From Halobacterium wangiae (GTDB lineage: Archaea > Halobacteriota > Halobacteria > Halobacteriales > Halobacteriaceae), in NCBI RefSeq assembly GCF_021249345.1, contig NZ_CP089588.1, forward strand, positions 2,480,001-2,544,000: a DNA stretch of 64,000 bases. Reading direction: 5' to 3'. The stretch's first letter is position 1; each line of letters starts with the position of its first letter. The notes beneath the pieces were generated by a model that searched no databases, was not told the DNA's origin, and saw only the letters and a list, made by a program, of their open reading frames with translations. Shown piece after piece: positions 15,904 through 24,920 of this stretch. The translations under genes were made by a program, and so were the position numbers.

Positions 15904-17157
15904 ATGACAGAGACCAACCCGTTCGAGAGTCTGCAGGAGCAACTCGACGACGCGGGCGAGTACCTGGACGTTCCAGACGACGTCCTCGGGCGCCTGAAAC
16001 AGCCAGAGCGCGTACTGGAGACGACGCTTTCGGTGGAGATGGACGACGGCACCATCGAGACGTTCAAAGCGTTCCGCTCGCAGTTTAACGGCGACCGCGG
16101 CCCGTACAAGGGCGGCATCCGCTACCACCCGGGCGTCACCCGTGACGAAGTGAAGGCGCTCTCCGGCTGGATGGTCTACAAGACGGCCGTCGTCGACATC
16201 CCGTACGGTGGCGGGAAGGGCGGCATCGTCATCGAACCCGACGACTACAGCGAGAGCGAACTCGAACGAATCACGCGGGCGTTCGCCAAGGAACTCCGAC
16301 CGTTCATCGGCGTGGACAAGGACATCCCCGCACCGGACGTCAACACGGGCCAGCGCGAGATGAACTGGATCAAGGACACCTACGAGACCCTCGAGAACAC
16401 CACCGAACCCGGCGTCATAACGGGGAAGTCCCCGAAGAACGGCGGGAGCCTCGGCCGCGTCGAGGCTACCGGGCGCTCGACGATGTTCGCCGCCCGCGAG
16501 ATCTTCGACTACCTCGACCGCGACATGGAGGGCGCCTCCGTCGCCGTGCAGGGGTACGGCAACGCGGGCTGGATCGCCGCGAAGCTCATCGAGGACCTCG
16601 GCGCAAACGTCGTCGCCGTCTCCGACTCCTCGGGCGCTATCTACAACGCAGACGGCTTCGACGCCCGCGACGTCAAGCAGTTCAAGCGCGAGACCGGCAG
16701 CGTCTCGGGCTACGACGGCGCCACCGAGGAGTTCTCGAACGAGGACCTGCTCACCCTCGACGTCGACCTCCTGGTGCCCGCCGCCCTGGAGAACGCCATC
16801 GACGGCGACCTCGCGCAGGACGTCGAGGCCGACGTCGTCGTCGAGGCCGCCAACGGCCCGCTCACGCCGGACGCAGACGACGTGCTCACGGAGCGCGGCG
16901 TCCACGTCGTCCCGGACATCCTCGCGAACGCGGGCGGCGTCACGGTCTCGTACTTCGAGTGGGTACAGAACCGCCAGCGCTTCCAGTGGACCGAGGAGCG
17001 CGTCAACGAGGAACTCGAGGCCATCATCACCGACGCATTCGACGCGATGACCGACGCCTACGAGGCCGACGACCTGCCGAACTTCCGCACCGCCGCGTAC
17101 GTCGTCTCTATCCAGCGTGTCGCCGACTCCTTCGAGGAGAGCGGTAGCTGGCCGTAG
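15904..17157 (+). CDS. gdhB: Glutamate dehydrogenase (Glu/Leu/Phe/Val family)
   Basis: A 417-residue cytosolic enzyme that interconverts glutamate and 2-oxoglutarate plus ammonia with NAD(P). The N-terminal catalytic domain (about 1-180) has [13 protein letters not shown] and PYGGGKGGI with the catalytic Lys of the latter motif; the Rossmann domain (about 190-360) has [16 protein letters not shown]. The C-terminal helix ends VADSFEESG. Length and motifs match hexameric archaeal GDHs. The CitE gene lies just upstream on the same strand, 72 nt apart, and the gdh gene has its own TATA element. The coenzyme preference cannot be decided from the sequence with confidence. In a methylaspartate-like route it would supply or drain glutamate. 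Confidence 0.95.
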   Translation: MTETNPFESLQEQLDDAGEYLDVPDDVLGRLKQPERVLETTLSVEMDDGTIETFKAFRSQFNGDRGPYKGGIRYHPGVTRDEVKALSGWMVYKTAVVDIPYGGGKGGIVIEPDDYSESELERITRAFAKELRPFIGVDKDIPAPDVNTGQREMNWIKDTYETLENTTEPGVITGKSPKNGGSLGRVEATGRSTMFAAREIFDYLDRDMEGASVAVQGYGNAGWIAAKLIEDLGANVVAVSDSSGAIYNADGFDARDVKQFKRETGSVSGYDGATEEFSNEDLLTLDVDLLVPAALENAIDGDLAQDVEADVVVEAANGPLTPDADDVLTERGVHVVPDILANAGGVTVSYFEWVQNRQRFQWTEERVNEELEAIITDAFDAMTDAYEADDLPNFRTAAYVVSIQRVADSFEESGSWP

Positions 17158-17337
17158 CGAGCGAGGAGCGAACCTACAGCACGCGATACGCACGTCCGCC
17201 GGCAGTTCGCTGTGCCTACACCCGGTCGAATCGGGGCCAAATTCACGTGAACTGCGAGTAACGTCGATGTATCAGTGGAATCGGCCAGTTAGGACCAGTG
17301 CCGAGTACCGAGGCAGCTATCTTATCGACGACTATGG

Positions 17338-17346
17338 GAGATATAA
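17338..17346 (+). promoter_or_regulatory. TATA box of the Eis-like acetyltransferase gene
   Basis: agatataac, centred about 35 nt before the ATG at 17377 and followed by 30 nt of mixed sequence, predicts initiation near 17368 and a very short leader. Confidence 0.5.
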
Positions 17347-17376
17347 CAATCACCGCTAGGACGCTTCTCAGTGGAC

Positions 17377-18510
17377 ATGAGTGGACGGTCTTCCAGTGAA
17401 GCAGCCGTGGCCGAGGACGAGACCTACACGATCCGGGAGTACGACTCGAGCGATCGGGAAGGCGTCCACGCGCTCGCCGAACTGGTGTGGGGAGGCGACC
17501 GGAGTCCGGAGTGGTTCGCGCACCGCTACGAGGCGAACCCCTACACGAACGGACCGCCGATGATCGTCGCCGAGGCCGACGGCGACGTGGTCGGCGCACG
17601 GCCGTTCACCCCGCTTCCGATGCGGGTCGGTGGCAGAGACCTCACGGTCGTCTACCTCGGCAACCTGATGGTCCACCCCGAGCACAGGCGACGGGGGCTG
17701 TTCACGCGGATGACCGAACTGGCGACGGAGGCGTACACCGACACGGAGAGCGCCCTGTTCTTCAACTTCGCGAACGAGATGTCCGCGCCCGGGTACCGGA
17801 AATTCGACTTCCAGGCGGTCGGCACGGGCCCGGTGAAGCAGTACCGCGTCCAGCGCCCGGCACAGGTCGCCCAGGAGCGCACGCGGCTCCCGGTCGAACG
17901 CACCATCGGGGCGCTCGCCGACGGGGCGATGGACCGCTACCTCTCGCTCCGGCGGGGTCCGACCTCGACGGAGTACGACGTGGAGCGTCGGTCGGGCATC
18001 CCGGCGAACCTGCTCGCCGATCTGTACGAGGCCGACCACCCCACCGCGTTACACACGCGCCGGGAGGAGACGCTCTACCGCTGGCTGGCGAACGCCCCTC
18101 ACAGGGAGTACGAGACGTACGTCGCGTCGAAAGACGGCACCCCGACCGCCGCCGCCGTCCTGCGGGACCGCTCACAGCGTCGGGACGACGACCTCTGTGT
18201 CGCCGACGTGGTCCCGCCGTGTTCCACGGCCCGACGGGACGCGATCGAGGCTGTACTGGACTCGGTGGTGTCGGACTACCGTGACGCTCGCGTCGTCGCC
18301 CTGCTCGGACCGGTCGTCAACGAGCATTTGCTCCCCGAAGAGACGCTGGCGAAGTTCGGGTTCCTCTCCTCGACGAACCCGCTGCTGGCCAGGTTCGTCG
18401 CGAAGGGCAACACCCTGTTCGCCACGCCACTCGACGGAACGAAACAGCTCCCCACTGTCGGCGGCGTCGACCTGGGAGACCCGGAGAACTGGGCAGTGAG
18501 GGTCCGGTAG
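17377..18510 (+). CDS. GNAT-family N-acetyltransferase, Eis-like
   Basis: A 377-residue soluble protein. Residues about 15-150 are a GNAT domain: a first strand YTIREYDSSDREG, the strand before the acetyl-CoA loop YLGNLMVHPEHRRRGLFTR (R/Q-x-x-G-x-A/G-type pyrophosphate loop), and a helix after it. Residues about 190-370 look like a second, degenerate GNAT and/or SCP2-like domain, as in the Eis family of multi-domain acetyltransferases. The acceptor is unknown. The distance to the preceding gdh gene is over 200 nt with a clear TATA box, so it is a separate unit. It is convergent with the aminotransferase gene. Confidence 0.75.
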   Translation: MSGRSSSEAAVAEDETYTIREYDSSDREGVHALAELVWGGDRSPEWFAHRYEANPYTNGPPMIVAEADGDVVGARPFTPLPMRVGGRDLTVVYLGNLMVHPEHRRRGLFTRMTELATEAYTDTESALFFNFANEMSAPGYRKFDFQAVGTGPVKQYRVQRPAQVAQERTRLPVERTIGALADGAMDRYLSLRRGPTSTEYDVERRSGIPANLLADLYEADHPTALHTRREETLYRWLANAPHREYETYVASKDGTPTAAAVLRDRSQRRDDDLCVADVVPPCSTARRDAIEAVLDSVVSDYRDARVVALLGPVVNEHLLPEETLAKFGFLSSTNPLLARFVAKGNTLFATPLDGTKQLPTVGGVDLGDPENWAVRVR

Positions 18511-18531
18511 CCGTCTGGCCGTCCGGTCCCG

Positions 18532-19674
18532 TTACAGGTAGCCGGCGTCCGCGAGGCGCTCGACTGCCTCCTCGAGTCGTTCGGTGCTCGCGGCGTAGGA
18601 CAGACGCGCGTAGCCCGGTGCGCCGAACGCGCTCCCGGGGACGGTGGCGACGTGGGCGTCCTTCAGCGCGTCCTGGCACCACTGCTGGTCGTCCTCGGCT
18701 ACGGGGAGCATCAGGTAGAACGCGCCGTCTGGCGTGGAGACGTCTTTCCCGTGCTCCTCGAACAGGTCCAGGAGACGGTCGCGCCGCGACTCGAAGGCGT
18801 CGACCATCTCTACCACCGCGTCGTCGGTGTTCTCCAGGGCCTCGACGCCGGCGTGCTGGACGAAGTTCGTCGCCGAGGAGACGGAGTGCGACTGGACCTT
18901 CCCGGCCTGGGAAATCACGTCCTCGGGCGCGGCGAGGTAGCCGAGACGCCAGCCCGTCATCGAGTACGCCTTCGAGAAGCCGTTGATGGTAACCGTGCGC
19001 TCGAACATCCCGTCGAGGCCGGCGAGACTGACGTGCTCCTGGCCGTAGTTGATGTGCTGGTAGATCTCGTCGGAGACGACGGTGACGTCGTGGTCGACGG
19101 CGAGGTCCCTGACGCCCTCCATCGCGGCCCGCGAGTACACCGCGCCCGTCGGGTTGCTCGGCGAGTTCACGACGAGCAGGTCCGTGTCGTCGGATACCGC
19201 GTCGGCGAGGTCGTCGAGCGCGGGTTCGAGCTGGAAGTCGTGGGGCGCGAGGTCGACGCGGTTCAGCTCCGCGCCGGCGAGTTTCGCCATCGCCTCGTAG
19301 GACACCCAGGCGGGGTCGAGTAGCACGACCTCGCTGCCCTCCTCGACGAGCGTCTGGAACGTCTCGAAGAGGGCCTGCTTGGCGCCCGGCGTGACGATGA
19401 CGTTGCCCGCCTCGTAGTCGAGGCCGTCCTCGCGGAGCTTCGCGGCGATGCCCTCGCGGAGCGCCGGGACGCCGTTCGACGGCGCGTAGCCGGTCTCCCC
19501 GGCGTCCATCGCGGCCTTCCCCGCGTCCGTGATGTTCGCCGGCGTGGCGAAGTCGGGTTCGCCCACCGAGAGGTCGACGACGTCGACGCCGTCGGCCTCC
19601 AGTTCGCTCGCGAGGTTGCTGACGGCGAGTGTCGCGCTCGGTTCGACGCGCTCGACGCGGTCGGTGAAGTTCAT
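18532..19674 (-). CDS. PLP-dependent class I/II aminotransferase (aspartate aminotransferase-like)
   Basis: A 380-residue enzyme of fold type I. The Schiff-base Lys is K235 in NGFSKAYSMTGWRLGY. Other active-site marks are NSPSNPTGAVYS (Asn that contacts the PLP ring), VSDEIYQHINY (Asp/Tyr) and the C-terminal ARLSYAAS carrying the carboxylate-binding Arg. It falls in the archaeal AspC/aromatic-aminotransferase group; the amino donor is not clear from the sequence. Its start overlaps the ribH stop by 4 bp (ATGA at 19671-19674), so it is cotranscribed and likely translationally coupled with riboflavin synthesis, which has no obvious metabolic link. Confidence 0.88.
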   Translation of the reverse strand: MNFTDRVERVEPSATLAVSNLASELEADGVDVVDLSVGEPDFATPANITDAGKAAMDAGETGYAPSNGVPALREGIAAKLREDGLDYEAGNVIVTPGAKQALFETFQTLVEEGSEVVLLDPAWVSYEAMAKLAGAELNRVDLAPHDFQLEPALDDLADAVSDDTDLLVVNSPSNPTGAVYSRAAMEGVRDLAVDHDVTVVSDEIYQHINYGQEHVSLAGLDGMFERTVTINGFSKAYSMTGWRLGYLAAPEDVISQAGKVQSHSVSSATNFVQHAGVEALENTDDAVVEMVDAFESRRDRLLDLFEEHGKDVSTPDGAFYLMLPVAEDDQQWCQDALKDAHVATVPGSAFGAPGYARLSYAASTERLEEAVERLADAGYL

Positions 19675-20072
19675 AGTGCCTCCGCGAGGTGGATCGCGCC
19701 GTCCACTGCCTCGGCGCCCTTCGCGACGCGCTCGTGGGCCTCGGCGCCGGACATGCCGGGGCCGGAGACGCCGAGCGTGACGGGGGTGTCCCGATCGAGG
19801 CTCACGTCCGTGAGCTTCTGTGCGGTGGCGTGGCCGATGACCTGGTCGTGGTCCGTGTCGCCGGTGACGATCGCGCCGAGTACGGCGACGGCGTCGACGC
19901 CGTCGCGGCGAGCGAGTCGGTCGGCGGCCAGCGGCGCGTCGTAGACGCCCGGGACGCGGACCGTCTCGACGACGTCTGCGCCCGCGCCGTCGGCCGCGTC
20001 CTGGGCGGCAGCCTCCATCTGTTCGGTGACGCTGCGGTTGAACTCCGCAACGACGAGCCCGAGACGTACCAT
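19671..20072 (-). CDS. ribH: 6,7-dimethyl-8-ribityllumazine synthase
   Basis: A 133-residue enzyme that condenses 5-amino-6-ribitylaminouracil with 3,4-dihydroxy-2-butanone 4-phosphate in riboflavin synthesis. The typical motifs are near residues 8-12 (VAEFN, the pyrimidine-binding Phe), GVYDAPLAADRLA, and LGAIVTGDTDHDQVI with the catalytic His near residue 88. It is shorter at the N-terminus than bacterial RibH, as other archaeal ones are. A tttatcc box read on the minus strand (20094-20100) is 26 nt before the ATG at 20072, which fixes the start and discards an in-frame extension to 20180. It overlaps the aminotransferase start. Confidence 0.92.
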   Translation of the reverse strand: MVRLGLVVAEFNRSVTEQMEAAAQDAADGAGADVVETVRVPGVYDAPLAADRLARRDGVDAVAVLGAIVTGDTDHDQVIGHATAQKLTDVSLDRDTPVTLGVSGPGMSGAEAHERVAKGAEAVDGAIHLAEAL

Positions 20073-20147
20073 GGGCGTTGGGTCGCCCGGCGCGGATAAA
20101 GGCCTACCGTTCGCGGGGAACGTTTCGGGCGTCGACGGACACGGAAA

Positions 20148-20155
20148 GCTTGTAT
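20148..20155 (+). promoter_or_regulatory. TATA-like box of the Agl23-like gene
   Basis: gcttgtat is centred 34 nt before the ATG at 20186 and lies in the divergent region shared with ribH, whose TATA box faces the other way at 20094-20100. Confidence 0.4.
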
Positions 20156-20185
20156 GTACCCCGTTCCGTTGGGCGTACACGAAGC

Positions 20186-21868
20186 ATGGTTTCCGCGTCC
20201 GGCCGCCGTCGTCGCAGGGTCGTCGCCGCCGTCGCCGCAGCCACGGTACTCGCCCTCCTCGTCCGGTTCGTCCTCCTCGGGGACCGCATCTTCCACTGGG
20301 ACGAGGGGCGGGTGGGCTACTGGATCCTCCAGTACCAGGCCACCGGCGAGTGGGAGTACCGCGCCATCGTCCACGGACCGTTCCTCTTCCACGTCAACGA
20401 GTTCCTCTTCGGCGTGTTCGGCACCTCGGACGCCGTCGCCCGCGGCGTCGTCGCGCTCGTCGGCGGCCTCCTCCCGCTGTCGGCGCTGCTGTTCCGCACG
20501 CGACTCGACGACATCGAGACCGTCGCGCTGGCGGGCCTGTTCGCCCTCAACCCCGTCCTGGTCTACTACTCCCGGTTCATGCGCAACGACGTGCTCGTCG
20601 CGGCGTTCGCCCTCACCGCGTTCGGGTTCGTCGTGCGCGCCCTCGACACCCGGAGCGGGTGGTCCCTCGTCGGGGCCGGTGCGTTCCTCGGCCTCGCGTT
20701 CACCACGAAGGAGAACGCCCTCGTCTACCTCGGGATGTTCGTAGGTGCGACCGCGCTGCTGTTCGACGCCCGCCTGTTCACCGCCCGCGAGCGCGGTGAG
20801 ACGTGGGAGTCAGTCGCCCACGACTACGTCAGGTACACGGGTCGTGGACTGCTCGCGTGGCGACGCGCGCTCGTCGGTGCCCTCCTCGCGTTCCTCTTGG
20901 TCGTCGTCGTCTTCTACGCGCCGCGACCCGCGTTCTACGAGATGTTCGGCGACCCCACCCGCATCCCCGGCGTGCTCGCGGCCGGCACGCTAGGCGCCTG
21001 GGAGCAGTTCTGGGGGACGTGGGGCACCAGCGGTGTCTCCCGCGACCACAGCTACATCGACTTCCTCGAACACGCCGTGCGGACCATCGGCAGTACGTCG
21101 CTGATGTTGACCGGCGCGGCCGTCCTCGGGTTCCTCGCGGAGCGCTACGTCGCCGACGAGCCCCGCGATCTCGTGCTGTTCGCGGGGTACTGGGCGGCCG
21201 CGAGCGTCGTCGTCTACCCGGCAGTCACGGACATCTCGGGCCACTGGTCGGTGACCCACGCCGTCGTACCGATGGCGATTCCGGCGGCTGTCGGCTTCCG
21301 CATCGTCGCCGAACTCGGCCTGTCGGCGCTCCACTCGGAGGACCGCGTGGGCGTCGGTCTCGCGGCGCTCGTCCTCCTCGCGGCAGTCGGGCAGATGGGC
21401 GTCGTCGCCGCCGAGACGTCGTACCTGATGCCCCAGGACGACGACAACGAGCTCGTGCAGTTCGGCCAGCCGGCCAGCGACATGCGGGCCTCGCTGACGA
21501 CCGTCGAGTCGGTCGCCGAGGAGTACGACGACGGAACTGACGTCCTCTTCTACGGGGACCACTTCCACGTCCGCGGCGAGTACGACGAGACGTCGCCCGG
21601 GAGCGTCGGGGGGACGAACTGGTTCAACCGGCTCCCGCTGAACTGGTACCTGGAACGGGCGGACGCGGAGACCGACTCGACCGTCGTCCCATCGGCGGCC
21701 CAGCAGACTGAGGCGCCGGTGGTCATCGCGCGAGCGCGTCACTACGAAGACCTGGCGCCGACGCTCTCCGAGCGCGGCTACGCGAGCTGGACGTACGAGC
21801 TCACCTCGACGAACACGGTGTTCGTGATCTTCGTCGACGAGGACGCGCCAGGATACACACGTTCGTGA
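20186..21868 (+). CDS. Agl23-like (TIGR03663) polytopic membrane protein
   Basis: A 560-residue protein with 10-12 hydrophobic segments over residues 12-440 and a soluble C-terminal region (about 440-560). The first external loop has HWDEGRVGYW (an Asp-Glu pair as in GT-C/PMT-type glycosyltransferases), and residues about 140-200 contain LVYYSRFMRNDVLVA and TTKENALVYLG. This layout matches the TIGR03663 family, whose Haloferax member Agl23 is linked to dolichol-phosphate-mannose handling ('flippase-associated'). The catalytic role is unproven. ATG 20186 is supported by a TATA-like box. N-glycosylation is the likely process. The neighbouring purK/purE genes are unrelated. Confidence 0.8.
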   Translation: MVSASGRRRRRVVAAVAAATVLALLVRFVLLGDRIFHWDEGRVGYWILQYQATGEWEYRAIVHGPFLFHVNEFLFGVFGTSDAVARGVVALVGGLLPLSALLFRTRLDDIETVALAGLFALNPVLVYYSRFMRNDVLVAAFALTAFGFVVRALDTRSGWSLVGAGAFLGLAFTTKENALVYLGMFVGATALLFDARLFTARERGETWESVAHDYVRYTGRGLLAWRRALVGALLAFLLVVVVFYAPRPAFYEMFGDPTRIPGVLAAGTLGAWEQFWGTWGTSGVSRDHSYIDFLEHAVRTIGSTSLMLTGAAVLGFLAERYVADEPRDLVLFAGYWAAASVVVYPAVTDISGHWSVTHAVVPMAIPAAVGFRIVAELGLSALHSEDRVGVGLAALVLLAAVGQMGVVAAETSYLMPQDDDNELVQFGQPASDMRASLTTVESVAEEYDDGTDVLFYGDHFHVRGEYDETSPGSVGGTNWFNRLPLNWYLERADAETDSTVVPSAAQQTEAPVVIARARHYEDLAPTLSERGYASWTYELTSTNTVFVIFVDEDAPGYTRS

Positions 21869-21891
21869 CCATTCCTCGGTCGCGTTCGGCA

Positions 21892-21899
21892 ATTCTTAT
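21892..21899 (+). promoter_or_regulatory. TATA box of the purK-purE operon
   Basis: attcttat is centred 30 nt before the purK ATG at 21926, which predicts a transcript with a leader of only a few nucleotides. Confidence 0.5.
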
Positions 21900-21925
21900 G
21901 CAGGAGTAGGGCCGACTGTGGCCCA

Positions 21926-23068
21926 ATGACGGTCCGCGTTCCCGGAGCGACAGTCGGCGTCGTCGGCGGCGGTCAACTCGGCCGCATGCTCGCCGAGGCC
22001 GCCAGCCCGCTGGGCGTCGAAGTGTTCGTCCTCGACCCCACACCGGCGTGTCCCGCGGCACCCCCGGCAGCGGCACAGGTCACCGCTCCGTTCGACGACG
22101 AGGACGGCATCCGAGAGCTCGCCGACGAGGCGGACGTACTCACCTACGAGATCGAACTCGCGGACCCCGACCTGCTCGAACGGGTCGCCGCCGACGCGGA
22201 CGTCCCCGTCCACCCGTCGCCCGCGACGCTCCGCGTCATCCAGGACAAACTCGTCCAGAACCGCGCACTCGCCGACGCGGGCGTCCCGGTGCCGGCGTTC
22301 CGCGCGGTGGACGACGACGACGACCTCCGCGCCGCCTTCGACGAATTCGGGTCGCCGCTCATGCTGAAGGCGCGCACCGGCGGCTACGACGGCCGCGGCA
22401 ACGCGCCCGCCGACTCGGTCGCAGACGCCCGGGAGACGTTCGGCGACCTCTCGGGCCTCGTCGCCGAGGAGCTCGTCGACTTCGAGCGCGAACTCTCGGT
22501 CATCGCCGCGAACGGGGAGCACGAGACGGCGACGTTCCCCGTCGCGGAGAACCTCCACGAGGCGGAGATCCTCCGGGAGTCCATCGTGCCAGCCCGCACG
22601 AGCGAGGACGTCCGCGAACGCGCGACCGGCGTCGCCCGGGACGTGATGGACGTCCTGGAGGGCCGGGGCGTCTTCGGCGTCGAACTGTTCGAAGTGGACG
22701 GTCGCGTCCTCGTCAACGAGGTCGCGCCGCGCCCGCACAACTCGGGGCACTACACCATCGAGGGCTGTCACACCTCGCAGTTCGAACAGCACGTCCGCGC
22801 GGTCTGTGGTCTCCCGCTCGGCGAGACGACGCTGCGCGAACCGGCGGCGATGGCGAACGTCCTCGGCGACCCCGCGGGCGACACCCGACCAGCGGCCCTC
22901 GACGGCGTGCCGAGTGCGCTCCGCGACGGTCGTGCCTCCCTGCACTGGTACGGGAAAGCGGAGGTCCGACCGCTCCGGAAGATGGGCCACGTCACCGTCA
23001 CCGGGGACGACCGCGGCGAACTCCTGATCCGTGCCCGTGCGGCCCGCGACTCGCTGTCCTTCCAGTAA
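21926..23068 (+). CDS. purK: 5-(carboxyamino)imidazole ribonucleotide synthase
   Basis: A 380-residue ATP-grasp enzyme that carboxylates AIR to N5-CAIR in purine synthesis. The N-terminal pre-ATP-grasp Rossmann part has VGVVGGGQLGRML. The ATP-grasp domain has LKARTGGYDGRGN and GVFGVELFEVDGRVLVNEVAPRPHNSGHYTIE (metal-binding E and N), and the family's C-terminal domain has LHWYGKAEVRPLRKMGH. All of these are close to canonical PurK. It begins with a near-leaderless ATG and is followed after two bases by purE. Confidence 0.95.
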   Translation: MTVRVPGATVGVVGGGQLGRMLAEAASPLGVEVFVLDPTPACPAAPPAAAQVTAPFDDEDGIRELADEADVLTYEIELADPDLLERVAADADVPVHPSPATLRVIQDKLVQNRALADAGVPVPAFRAVDDDDDLRAAFDEFGSPLMLKARTGGYDGRGNAPADSVADARETFGDLSGLVAEELVDFERELSVIAANGEHETATFPVAENLHEAEILRESIVPARTSEDVRERATGVARDVMDVLEGRGVFGVELFEVDGRVLVNEVAPRPHNSGHYTIEGCHTSQFEQHVRAVCGLPLGETTLREPAAMANVLGDPAGDTRPAALDGVPSALRDGRASLHWYGKAEVRPLRKMGHVTVTGDDRGELLIRARAARDSLSFQ

Positions 23069-23070
23069 CC

Positions 23071-23682
23071 ATGCCCACAGTCACCGACCTCGTCGACCTG
23101 TTCGAATCGGAAGCAGAACGCGACCGCCCCGACACCGAGACGCCGGACGTCGGCGTCGTCATGGGGAGCGACTCCGACCTCGACGTGATGGCGGGCGCCC
23201 ACGACGCGCTCACCGACCTCGGGTTCACCGAGGTGACCGACTACGACGACGCGCCGTCGGGCTACTCCTTCGAGTCGTGGGTGGTCTCCGCCCACCGCAC
23301 GCCGGACCTCATGTACGCCTACGCCGAGACGGCGGCCGAGCGCGGCCTGGACGTGATCATCGCCGGGGCCGGCGGCAAGTCCGCGGACCTCCCGAACATG
23401 ACCGCGTCGCTCGCCTACCCGATTCCAGTCGTCGGCGTCCCCGTCCAGGAGAAGTCCGTCGACTCGGTCATCGGGATGCCGACCGGCGCGCCGCTCACCG
23501 CAGTCGACGCCGGGAAGTCGTACAACGCCGGCCTCTCGGCCGCCCAGATGCTCGCCACGGACGACCCCGAACTCGCCGACCGGCTCCGCGACCTCCACGC
23601 CGACCGCCGGGACGGTGTCGCCGACGTCTCGCTGTCGCTGCACGAGCGTGGCACCCCAGAGTCCCGGGCATCGAGAGACTGA
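23071..23682 (+). CDS. purE: 5-(carboxyamino)imidazole ribonucleotide mutase
   Basis: A 203-residue class I PurE that converts N5-CAIR to CAIR. The core has VGVVMGSDSDLDVM (substrate phosphate loop), a conserved catalytic-His region VVSAHRTPDLMYAYAE, IAGAGGKSADLPNM and PVQEKSVDSVIGMPTGAPL. It carries a 25-residue N-terminal acidic extension and a C-terminal tail beyond the usual 160 residues. Only two bases separate it from purK, so it is cotranscribed with it. The intergenic region after it leads to the nuo operon, which has its own TATA box. Confidence 0.95.
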   Translation: MPTVTDLVDLFESEAERDRPDTETPDVGVVMGSDSDLDVMAGAHDALTDLGFTEVTDYDDAPSGYSFESWVVSAHRTPDLMYAYAETAAERGLDVIIAGAGGKSADLPNMTASLAYPIPVVGVPVQEKSVDSVIGMPTGAPLTAVDAGKSYNAGLSAAQMLATDDPELADRLRDLHADRRDGVADVSLSLHERGTPESRASRD

Positions 23683-23768
23683 GTAGCAAGCTCCGCGAAC
23701 CGGAATCCGCGAGCCGGCCTGGGACGGTCGAAATCGGTCGGGAACGGGCCCGAAGGCATAAATCAACG

Positions 23769-23774
23769 TTTATA
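23769..23774 (+). promoter_or_regulatory. TATA box of the nuo operon
   Basis: tttata is the strongest AT stretch in the nuoA upstream region, 41-46 nt before the ATG at 23816. A second AT stretch, cataaat (23757-23763), lies just upstream. Either would place the start of transcription inside or just after the inverted repeat at 23777-23799. Confidence 0.55.
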
Positions 23775-23776
23775 GG

Positions 23777-23799
23777 CGTGCGGTTCGAACCCCCGCACG
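23777..23799. promoter_or_regulatory. 7-bp inverted repeat between the nuo TATA box and nuoA
   Basis: CGTGCGG (23777-23783) and CCGCACG (23793-23799) pair perfectly around a nine-base loop, ttcgaaccc. The arrangement sits where the start of transcription is expected, so it may be a DNA operator rather than an RNA leader. It looks like a tRNA T-arm but is not one (see rejected items). Confidence 0.4.
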
Positions 23800-23815
23800 T
23801 CACGGAGATACTCCT

Positions 23816-24220
23816 ATGAATCCATGGATTGCCATCGGTATGCTGGCGCTGGTGGGCGTCCTCATCCCAGTCGGGATGATGGCCGTCTCGGCGCTCCTCC
23901 GGCCCAGTGTACCTGAGAAAGGAAAACGGAACACCTACGAGAGCGGTGAGGTCCCGACGGGGGACGCGCGCCTGCAGTTCAACATCCAGTATTACATGGT
24001 CGCGCTCCTCTTCGTCGTCTTCGACATCGAAACCGTTCTCATCTTCCCGTGGACCGTCATCTACCGGGACGCCGTCCAGTCCGCCGGCCTGACGCGGGCG
24101 CTGCTGCCGATGCTCGTCTTCATCGGTATCCTCGTCGTCGGCCTCGCGTGGGCGTGGCGCAAGGGCGCTGTCCAGTGGGTGCGGTCCCCGCGGCACAGAC
24201 GGAGGGAAATACATGAGTAG
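23816..24220 (+). CDS. nuoA: NADH-quinone oxidoreductase-like complex, subunit A
   Basis: A 134-residue membrane subunit with three hydrophobic segments (about residues 1-24, 62-84 and 93-115) and the conserved cytosolic loop with the YESGEVPTGDARLQFNIQYY motif, plus FVVFDIETVLIFPW. It lies at the hinge between the peripheral and membrane arms. The protein is the first gene of the 11-gene operon, and its stop overlaps the nuoB start by 8 bp (24213-24220). Confidence 0.95.
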   Translation: MNPWIAIGMLALVGVLIPVGMMAVSALLRPSVPEKGKRNTYESGEVPTGDARLQFNIQYYMVALLFVVFDIETVLIFPWTVIYRDAVQSAGLTRALLPMLVFIGILVVGLAWAWRKGAVQWVRSPRHRRREIHE

Positions 24221-24920
24221 TGATCAACCCCGCAACAGTATCACGGAGTCGAGCGACCCACAGACCAAGACCCGGGAGGCCCGTCTCGGCGAGGGCGTCG
24301 ACAACCGGTTCAACTCGAAGCTCCGGGAGGCGTTCGGTTCGACCCCGTTCATCCTCACGAAGTTCGACAAGTTCATGAACTGGGTCCGGGGGTCGAGTAT
24401 GTTCATGCTGCAGTTCGGGATCGCCTGCTGCAGCATCGAGATGATGCACACCTACGCAGTGAAACACGACCTCGACCGGTTCGGCTCCGGGGTTCCCCGC
24501 GCCTCGCCGCGGCAGGCCGACGTGATGATCGTCCCCGGGACGATCGTCTCGAAGTTCGCGCCGCGCATGAAGCGCGTCTACGACCAGATGCCCGAGCCGA
24601 AGTTCGTCGTCGGGATGGGCAACTGCACCGCCTCCGGCGGCCCGTTCCAGGAGGGGTACAACGTCGTGAAGGGCGCCGAGGAGGTCATCCCCGTGGACAT
24701 CCACATCCCGGGCTGTCCGCCCCGGCCGGAAGCCCTCGTCTACGGCGTCGTGAAACTCCAGGAGCGCATCGCCAACGGCGAATCCTCGCCGGTCACCGTC
24801 AAGCCGTACGAACTCGAAGAGTTCGGCGACCTCGACCGCGACGAGATGGTCAAGGAGATGGCCAAGGACATCGACGACGACACGCTCGTCATGCGCTACA
24901 ACTGGGCTGATTCACCATGA
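24213..24920 (+). CDS. nuoB: NADH-quinone oxidoreductase-like complex, subunit B (N2 cluster)
   Basis: A 235-residue cytosolic subunit carrying the terminal iron-sulfur cluster N2. The ligands C72, C73, C138 and C168 lie in [16 protein letters not shown] and [10 protein letters not shown]. It has longer N- and C-terminal acidic extensions than bacterial NuoB (about 40 and 35 residues), typical of haloarchaea. It feeds electrons to the quinone site next to NuoCD and NuoH. Its stop and the start of nuoCD overlap (ATGA, 24917-24920). Confidence 0.96.
   Translation: MSSDQPRNSITESSDPQTKTREARLGEGVDNRFNSKLREAFGSTPFILTKFDKFMNWVRGSSMFMLQFGIACCSIEMMHTYAVKHDLDRFGSGVPRASPRQADVMIVPGTIVSKFAPRMKRVYDQMPEPKFVVGMGNCTASGGPFQEGYNVVKGAEEVIPVDIHIPGCPPRPEALVYGVVKLQERIANGESSPVTVKPYELEEFGDLDRDEMVKEMAKDIDDDTLVMRYNWADSP

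Noticed and set aside
22048-23682. 544-codon frame that starts inside purK and ends at the purE stop
   Set aside because: The part before 23071 is a shadow of purK in another frame; the real purE starts at 23071.
23778-23798. tRNA-like T-arm (gcggttcgaacc)
   Set aside because: Only a hairpin with a nine-base loop is seen. There is no acceptor, D or anticodon arm within 80 nt, and the spot is a promoter region.
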